Shown: in pieces, positions 5,568 to 10,241 of the stretch | Numbering within the stretch: position 1 is the first letter of the stretch | Layout of the letters: each line of letters opens with the position of its first letter | Assembly: GCA_003524435.1 (NCBI GenBank) | Contig: DQHP01000177.1 | Span: 1-10,241 of the forward strand | Direction: 5' to 3' | Length of the DNA stretch: 10,241 nt | DNA from: Microbacterium sp. | GTDB taxonomy: Bacteria; Actinomycetota; Actinomycetes; Actinomycetales; Microbacteriaceae | Made by a program: the position numbers and the translations under genes | Notes under the pieces: model-generated | What the model was told of the DNA's origin: nothing | Seen by the model: the letters and a program-made list of their open reading frames with translations, nothing else | Databases searched by the model: none

Positions 5568-7660
5568 GCACGCCTGAGCAGCTCACCGCAGAAGAACAGT
5601 ACGAGGCAGAGCTCGCCGACGCCGCACGTCTAGAGGCCGGGGGATGGGACGCACCTGCACCCGGCAAGGCCGATAACTTCGGCAAGAGCTTTGGGCGGAT
5701 GCTCGGGCTGCTGAAGCCCTCAGCGCTCTGGCTCGTCTTCGTCTCGATCCTCGGCGCGATCGGAGTCGTGCTCCTGGTCGCCGCACCCAAGGTGCTCGGC
5801 GAGGCGACCAATATCATCTATGAGGGCTTCATCTCGAAGACTCTTGCCGACAACGGCGTTCCTCTCGGGACTTCACAGGAACAAGTCGTCGACATGCTCC
5901 GGGCGCAGGGTCAAGACGACTTCGCCAATATGGTGGCCGCGTTCAGTGACTTCCAAGTCGGCGCGGGCATCGATTTCGAACGGCTGCGGTGGATCATCAT
6001 CGCCGTTCTCGCCATCTATGTTGGTGCGGCTCTGCTGGGCTGGATCCAGGGCTACGTGATCAACGTGATAATGGTCCGTGCGATGTGGCGACTGCGTGAA
6101 GACGTCGAAGCGAAGATCAACCGACTGCCGCTGTCGTACTTCGACAAGGTGCAGCGCGGAGAGCTCATCTCGCGCGTCACCAACGACATCGACAACATCA
6201 CCCAGACCATGCAGCAGTCGCTGTCCGGTGCGCTCACGGCGGTGCTGACGGTCATCGGCGTGCTGTTCATGATGTTCTCGATCTCGTGGCAGCTCGCTCT
6301 GGTTGCGCTGGTTGCGCTGCCGCTCATGGGCGTCATCTTCGGCGTTATCGGCCCGCGGTCGCAGAAGGCGTTCGGCATGCAGTGGCGCAAGGTGGGGCGC
6401 CTCAACGCTCGCGTAGAAGAGGCATTCTCCGGTCATGCGCTGGTCAAGGTGTATGGGCGGGAGAAAGACGCGCTGGACAAGTTCCAGGCCGAGAATGAAG
6501 AGCTGTATCAGGCAAGCTTCAAGGCGCAGTTCCTGTCTGGAATCATCATGCCCGGCATGACATTCATCGGCAGCCTGACGTACGTCGGCATCGCCGTGCT
6601 CGGTGGGCTGATGGTCGCGAGTGGCCAGCTGCGCCTCGGCGACGTGCAGGCGTTCATCCAGTACTCGCAGCAGTTCACACAGCCGCTGTCGGAGTTGGGT
6701 GGAATGGCGGCTGTTGTGCAGTCGGGCACTGCATCGGCGGAGCGCGTGTTCGACTTCCTCGATGCCGATGAGCAAGATCCGGATGCTGAGGATGCACCTG
6801 CCCTTGTGGAGGGTAAGGGCGTCATCGAGTTCGAGAACGTCGCATTCTCGTACACTCCGGATCGTCCACTGATCAAAGACCTTTCCTTCCGAGTTGAGCC
6901 GGGTCAGACGGTTGCGATCGTCGGGCCCACCGGCGCGGGGAAGACCACGCTGGTGAACCTGATCATGCGTTTCTACGAGCTCAGCGGTGGTCGCATCCTG
7001 CTGGATGGCCAGAACATTGCTGATCTCACCCGCTCTGACCTGCGCTCGCGCACAGGCATGGTGTTGCAGGATCCGTGGCTGTTCGCGGGCTCCATCCTGG
7101 AGAACATTCGGTATGGTCGCGCGAGTGCGACGGACGAAGAGGTGCTCGACGCCGCGAAGGCGACCTACGTCGAGAGGTTCGTGCACTCCCTGCCGGAGGG
7201 CTACGAGACGGTTCTCGAAGAGGATGCAGCGAATGTGTCCGCGGGTGAGCGTCAGCTCATCACGATCGCGCGAGCGTTTGTGGCGAAGCCGTCGATCCTG
7301 ATTCTGGATGAGGCGACCAGCGCCGTCGACACTCGCACGGAACTGTTGCTGCAGCACGCTATGGCGGCGCTGCGCCAGGGGCGTACCTCGTTCGTGATCG
7401 CACACCGTCTGTCGACGATCCGTGACGCCGATCTCATCCTGGTGATGGAGCACGGCGACATCGTGGAGAAGGGCTCGCATGACGAGCTCATCGCGGCAGA
7501 GGGTGCGTACTGGCGGCTATACCAGTCGCAGTTCGAGCAGGCCGCGACCGATATCGACGCGGAGGAAGCGATGACGGGCAGTGTCCCGGTTGTCACCACC
7601 GGTGACGAGGAATTGACGCCTGAGGCAGAAGCTGAGGCGCAAGAGCGCGCAGGGCTCTGA
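5564..7660 (+). CDS. ABC exporter half-transporter, subunit with catalytic ATP site
   Basis: A 698-residue partner of the preceding gene. A 50-residue acidic cytoplasmic N-terminus precedes the first membrane segment (about 54-76). A loop of roughly 60 residues follows (about 82-142), unusually long for this class and predicted outside the cell. Further membrane segments lie at about 143-165, 220-243, 244-263, 322-350 and 360-383. The ATPase domain has Walker A GPTGAGKTT (454-462), Walker B ILILDE with catalytic Glu583, and H-loop His614 (AHRLS). The signature is degenerate: SAGERQ (559-564) instead of SGGQ. In the heterodimer its Walker motifs pair with the partner's intact SGGQ to form the hydrolysing site. 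About 40 Glu/Ala/Thr-rich residues follow the domain. The start ATG overlaps the upstream TGA and has GGGAG at 5552-5556. It probably shares the upstream promoter, and transcription likely ends at the hairpin just downstream. Confidence 0.94.
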   Translation: MSTPEQLTAEEQYEAELADAARLEAGGWDAPAPGKADNFGKSFGRMLGLLKPSALWLVFVSILGAIGVVLLVAAPKVLGEATNIIYEGFISKTLADNGVPLGTSQEQVVDMLRAQGQDDFANMVAAFSDFQVGAGIDFERLRWIIIAVLAIYVGAALLGWIQGYVINVIMVRAMWRLREDVEAKINRLPLSYFDKVQRGELISRVTNDIDNITQTMQQSLSGALTAVLTVIGVLFMMFSISWQLALVALVALPLMGVIFGVIGPRSQKAFGMQWRKVGRLNARVEEAFSGHALVKVYGREKDALDKFQAENEELYQASFKAQFLSGIIMPGMTFIGSLTYVGIAVLGGLMVASGQLRLGDVQAFIQYSQQFTQPLSELGGMAAVVQSGTASAERVFDFLDADEQDPDAEDAPALVEGKGVIEFENVAFSYTPDRPLIKDLSFRVEPGQTVAIVGPTGAGKTTLVNLIMRFYELSGGRILLDGQNIADLTRSDLRSRTGMVLQDPWLFAGSILENIRYGRASATDEEVLDAAKATYVERFVHSLPEGYETVLEEDAANVSAGERQLITIARAFVAKPSILILDEATSAVDTRTELLLQHAMAALRQGRTSFVIAHRLSTIRDADLILVMEHGDIVEKGSHDELIAAEGAYWRLYQSQFEQAATDIDAEEAMTGSVPVVTTGDEELTPEAEAEAQERAGL

Positions 7661-7666
7661 GTTCGA

Positions 7667-7700
7667 CGCTCCGGCCGGCAGCGATCAGTCGGCCGGAGCG
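7667..7700. terminator. Bidirectional terminator hairpin
   Basis: CGCTCCGGCCG (7667-7677) and CGGCCGGAGCG (7690-7700) are perfect 11-bp inverted arms with a 12-base loop. The hairpin lies just after the exporter stop (7660) and overlaps the last codons and stop of the convergent carboxypeptidase gene. No T-run follows on either strand, so it would be the U-poor hairpin type often seen in actinobacteria, serving both genes. Confidence 0.75.
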
Positions 7701-9382
7701 AACCCGAGCAGCTCAATCGGATGCGTCAGCCGCCACCACGGGCTGGGGCTGGCAATCTCTTCAGCGAGGGAAACGCCGACGGACGTCGCATCCACGGGGC
7801 CCTTCACATCGAGTGAGCCGATCTCGGCGCCTTCGTCTCGTTGATCTTCCAGATCAAATGTCACGTTGGCGTCGGCAGCGGCGCCGTTCCACAGCAGCAC
7901 TGACGCGTCTTCATCGACAACAACATCGACGAGCGCGCCCCAGGGGCTGCTGACCTCTCCGACGACGGTGCCAGCAGGCACTGCCGGTGCGGTCGCAGCC
8001 AGCGACGCTTCAACTTCAGCGAAGAGTGATCGCGTCACAGCCAGGCGCTCATCGTTGCTGCCCTGGTTGAGGACTGCCGTGGTAAGTCGCACCGAAGTGT
8101 CGCCGATCGTGACGTCCTTGGCCGTGAGGAGACACCATCCCACGAGGGTGCCGGTTTTGATGCCGATCACACCTTCGTCGGCGAGCATGCCGTTGGAGTT
8201 CGTGACGGTGCCGGCCCCGGGAATCTCCGCACTTGCCGTTCCGACGATCTCGGCGAATACCGGATTCTGCATCGCGAGCTCTCCGAGGCGCAGAAGTGCT
8301 TCCGGAGTAGCGACGTTGCCCTCATCGAATCCGGCTGGTGTCACCACGGTGATGCCGGAGAGCCCGCGGTCAGCCAGCCATTCGGTAGCTGCCTCAGCGA
8401 ACTGTGTGTCGGAGCCCCAGATTTCCCGGGCGAGGCGGTCAATGTAGTTATTGGCAGAGCCGAGCAACGTGCCCTGCAACATCTGATATTCGGTCAGTAC
8501 ACCGCCAACGGGAACATCGAGGGACGACTGATTTGCACGGCGGTAGCTCCAGTAGTCCGCGCTGTCACGCTGGGTGAAGTGGAACTCTGGCCCCTGCTCG
8601 CCCGGTTGCAACGGCATCCGGTCCAACACCATCAGGCTGGTGACGACCTTTGTCAGGCTGGCGATCGATGCGGCATTCGGTGTTGACGCAACCGATGAGA
8701 TGCCCTCGACACTCACTCCGGCGCTTCCGGCGGTGGGCCATACCGGTGCCGAGGCGACGGCGGGTACGGTCTCGAAATCGACTGCCTCGACGGTCGGCGC
8801 GACGGCGTGCAACGGCCACAGAAGCATGGTCACCGAATACGCGATGGCAAGCGTGGTAACGGTCCCGAGCGGCACGAGCCAGCGCGGGCGTAATAGGGCC
8901 GGGCGCAACTGGGCCTCGGCGAGGAGATCGGGGCCCGCTTCGCGCGCAATCGTCGCGTCGAGTTCGGCAGGACGGGTGTTCTCCTCTACCTCGTCGGCAT
9001 CGATCCAGGTGAACGCTGTTGCCGGGCGTTCCGCGTCAGCCCACGTCGCTTCTACGGCAGTGGACTCGAGCGCGGAGTCGCTGTCGGTCGCATCCCCGAC
9101 GTCGTCGGCATGATCGTCGTCGTCGTCATTGTTGTCGTCGGCGACGCCGTCAAAGATCAATAATTCGTCGGCATCCGGCTCGCTGAGCTCGGGAGTCTCG
9201 TCCGACTCGGCGGGTTCTCCTACGGCATCCGTATCGGTCTGCTTGCTAGCATCCGTCGGCTTCGCGGTATTACCGAACGGCAGCACCGGGGTTCGCATGG
9301 CGGTGGGACCCGTGCGCGTGCGCAGTTCGCGCCGGGTAAGCGTGCCCGTATCGGGCGTCGCATCGTCAGAGGTCACTTGCAT
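7685..9382 (-). CDS. D-alanyl-D-alanine carboxypeptidase, membrane-anchored, acidic N-terminus (peptidase S11)
   Basis: A 565-residue low-molecular-weight penicillin-binding protein expected to trim the terminal D-Ala from peptidoglycan stem peptides. Residues 1 to about 165 are predicted cytoplasmic and very acidic, with a DDNNDDDDDHADD run at 82-94. They begin with a basic patch LTRRELRTR (15-23). One membrane segment (about 168-190) anchors the enzyme with its catalytic domain outside, so it has a type II topology rather than a cleaved signal peptide. The active-site triad of motifs is SLTK (242-245, nucleophile Ser242), SAN (309-311, in place of the commoner SGN) and KTG (409-411). The last 100 or so residues are beta-rich and may correspond to the C-terminal accessory domain of this family. 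ATG 9382 has only a weak Shine-Dalgarno (GGA about 12 bases upstream). An internal Met29 is possible but would remove the basic patch. The gene stands alone, divergent from the thiamine-type transporter. Confidence 0.92.
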   Translation of the reverse strand: MQVTSDDATPDTGTLTRRELRTRTGPTAMRTPVLPFGNTAKPTDASKQTDTDAVGEPAESDETPELSEPDADELLIFDGVADDNNDDDDDHADDVGDATDSDSALESTAVEATWADAERPATAFTWIDADEVEENTRPAELDATIAREAGPDLLAEAQLRPALLRPRWLVPLGTVTTLAIAYSVTMLLWPLHAVAPTVEAVDFETVPAVASAPVWPTAGSAGVSVEGISSVASTPNAASIASLTKVVTSLMVLDRMPLQPGEQGPEFHFTQRDSADYWSYRRANQSSLDVPVGGVLTEYQMLQGTLLGSANNYIDRLAREIWGSDTQFAEAATEWLADRGLSGITVVTPAGFDEGNVATPEALLRLGELAMQNPVFAEIVGTASAEIPGAGTVTNSNGMLADEGVIGIKTGTLVGWCLLTAKDVTIGDTSVRLTTAVLNQGSNDERLAVTRSLFAEVEASLAATAPAVPAGTVVGEVSSPWGALVDVVVDEDASVLLWNGAAADANVTFDLEDQRDEGAEIGSLDVKGPVDATSVGVSLAEEIASPSPWWRLTHPIELLGFAPAD

Positions 9383-9438
9383 ACGCTATCGAATCCAACG
9401 GGTCTGTGCGCGGTCTCGCTTCGCCATCACGGGGCGGG

Positions 9439-9444
9439 TATGAT
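9439..9444 (+). promoter_or_regulatory. Probable -10 box upstream of the TPP riboswitch
   Basis: TATGAT matches the sigma-70-type -10 consensus at five of six positions and follows a GC-rich GGG. Transcription would start near 9450, just ahead of the riboswitch aptamer, which is the expected spacing. The -35 region (near 9416-9421, TCGCTT) is poor. Confidence 0.55.
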
Positions 9445-9452
9445 CGTCTTCA

Positions 9453-9540
9453 CAACCACGGGAGTCCGCGAGCCGGGCTGAGAGGGAGCGAAAAGCGCTT
9501 CGACCGTTGAACCTGATCTGGGTCATGCCAGCGCAGGGAG
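9453..9540 (+). ncRNA. TPP riboswitch (THI element)
   Basis: The leader contains the hallmark aptamer blocks in order: CACGGGAG (9457-9464), CTGAGA (9478-9483), and after a variable arm GAACCTGATCTGGGT (9509-9523). ATGCCAGCGCAGGGA (9525-9539) completes it. These are the conserved thiamine-pyrophosphate-binding cores, with CTGAGA recognising the pyrimidine ring. The terminal GGGAGG runs directly into the Shine-Dalgarno of the next gene, and no separate terminator fits in between. Control is therefore most likely at translation: TPP binding would hide the ribosome binding site and turn off uptake of the thiamine precursor. The boundaries are approximate to a few bases. Confidence 0.95.
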
Positions 9541-9546
9541 GAGCTC

Positions 9547-10185
9547 ATGATGAGTACAACCACGTCCGCTTCGGATACCGCTGCGAAGGGGCTTCGCCGT
9601 CCTGAACTATGGCGTTGGCGGGTCGTTGATATCGTCGTCGCCAGTGTGATCGCCGTCGCATGTGCGGTGATCTTTCTGTTCTGGAACGTCGGATACGAAG
9701 CACCAAGCACCCTGCTGAAGCCGCTGCTTCCGGGCCTGCAAGGCCTCCTCGCCGGACCCTGGCTTCTCGCCGGTGTGCTGGGTGGCCTGATCATCCGCAA
9801 GCCGGGGGCCGCGCTTTACACCGAGCTTGTGGCCGCCGTCATCTCGGCGCTCATTGGTAATCAGTGGGGGCCGCTCACGATCGCATCCGGCATTGTGCAG
9901 GGACTCGGCGCTGAGTTGATCTTCCTCCTCTTCCTCTATGGTGTGTGGCGATTGCCCGTCGCGATCCTTGCGGGAGCAGGCGCGGGTGTTGCGTGCGGCA
10001 TCAATGACCGCATCCTCTGGTACCCGGGCGCCGACGTGCTCTTTACGAGCGTCTACATCGCCTCGACCACGATCTCCGGCGCCGTTCTTGCAGGCCTTGG
10101 GGCATGGCTGATCGCCCGCGGCCTTGCGAGCACAGGGGCGCTGAACCGCTTCGCGTCTGGGCGAACGGCCACCGCACGGGTGTGA
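9547..10185 (+). CDS. ykoE: ECF transporter S component, YkoE family (thiamine/HMP precursor uptake)
   Basis: A 212-residue integral membrane protein with about five or six hydrophobic segments (roughly 27-46, 66-83, 91-104, 118-134, 138-151, 168-190). Sequence blocks such as LLAGPWLLAGVLGGLIIRKP (67-86) and the following ELVAAVISALIGNQWG (93-108) fit the YkoE substrate-binding family. YkoE works with YkoD (two fused ATPases) and YkoC (transmembrane coupler) to import hydroxymethylpyrimidine or related thiamine precursors. The TPP riboswitch immediately upstream supports that substrate class. A strong Shine-Dalgarno (GGGAGGAG, 9536-9543) precedes the start. ATG 9547 and ATG 9550 are adjacent and in frame, and 9550 has the more usual spacing. 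The stop overlaps the next gene's start (GTGA). The exact ligand, HMP or thiamine, is not settled by sequence. Confidence 0.9.
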   Translation: MMSTTTSASDTAAKGLRRPELWRWRVVDIVVASVIAVACAVIFLFWNVGYEAPSTLLKPLLPGLQGLLAGPWLLAGVLGGLIIRKPGAALYTELVAAVISALIGNQWGPLTIASGIVQGLGAELIFLLFLYGVWRLPVAILAGAGAGVACGINDRILWYPGADVLFTSVYIASTTISGAVLAGLGAWLIARGLASTGALNRFASGRTATARV

Positions 10186-10241
10186 CAAACCTGGATGCTT
10201 CGTCGCCCCCGGCCGCGCTCGAGGTGCGGTCGTGGGGATGG
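10182..10241 (+). CDS. Start of the next ECF operon gene, probably ATPase (YkoD-like), cut by the window end
   Basis: GTG at 10182 overlaps the ykoE stop by four bases (GTGA) and opens a frame of 20 codons to the edge, reading VTNLDASSPPAALEVRSWGW. A short Ala/Pro lead followed by LEVRSWGW looks like the first strand of an ABC ATPase domain. Order and coupling match ykoE-ykoD operons. No Walker motif lies inside the window, so the identity rests on context. Confidence 0.6.
   Translation, partial: MTNLDASSPPAALEVRSWGW

Noticed and set aside
5873..7480. Minus-strand 535-residue open frame opposite the second exporter gene
   Set aside because: Although long, it is antisense to a complete ABC exporter with all motifs intact. 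Its His/Arg/Gln-rich composition is typical of antisense translation in high-GC DNA.
1..10241. Evidence of a defence system, phage, CRISPR array or insertion sequence
   Set aside because: No transposase, integrase, direct-repeat/spacer array, tRNA-flanked insertion or nuclease/toxin motif was seen on either strand, and the recognised genes are ordinary chromosomal functions.

Overview
The window looks like chromosomal DNA from a high-GC Gram-positive bacterium. The most likely source is an actinobacterium of the Microbacteriaceae, perhaps close to Microbacterium. This rests on GC-rich third codon positions, some GTG starts, gene-end overlaps of the ATGA/GTGA type, alanine- and acid-rich linkers in otherwise ordinary proteins, and an actinobacterial-style TPP riboswitch ahead of a ykoE-like gene. 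I found no phage, transposase, CRISPR, tRNA or rRNA sequence.

Layout. Positions 1-243 hold no convincing gene but contain a large inverted repeat (69-150). A small conserved hypothetical gene (244-693, +) meets an ABC-2-type ATPase gene (696-2483, -) tail to tail, with only two bases between the stop codons. The ATPase has a normal N-terminal half and a very unusual acidic C-terminal tail of about 295 residues, and no membrane partner is visible. Divergent from it is a 3-hydroxyisobutyryl-CoA hydrolase gene (about 2593-3654, +), a valine-catabolism enzyme.

After a 185-bp gap with palindromes and a hairpin overlapping a ribosome binding site comes a translationally coupled pair of ABC exporter half-transporters (3840-5567 and 5564-7660, +). 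Their ATP sites are complementary: one subunit has lost the catalytic glutamate and the H-loop histidine, and the other has lost the canonical signature motif. This is the pattern of an asymmetric heterodimeric exporter.

A perfect 11-bp hairpin (7667-7700) lies where the exporter operon meets a convergent gene for a membrane-anchored D-alanyl-D-alanine carboxypeptidase (7685-9382, -). That enzyme has a long acidic cytoplasmic N-terminus. On the other side of a divergent spacer, a TATGAT promoter box and a TPP riboswitch (about 9453-9540) control a YkoE-type ECF S-component (9547-10185, +). Its stop overlaps the GTG start of the next gene, which runs off the window and is probably the cognate ECF ATPase.

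The window is mostly ordinary core or housekeeping DNA. I do not see a clear previously undescribed system. The best second-look items are the large inverted repeat at the left end, the acidic repeat-bearing tail on the orphan ABC ATPase, the hairpin over the exporter ribosome binding site, and the paired low-complexity cytoplasmic regions in two unrelated envelope-associated proteins.
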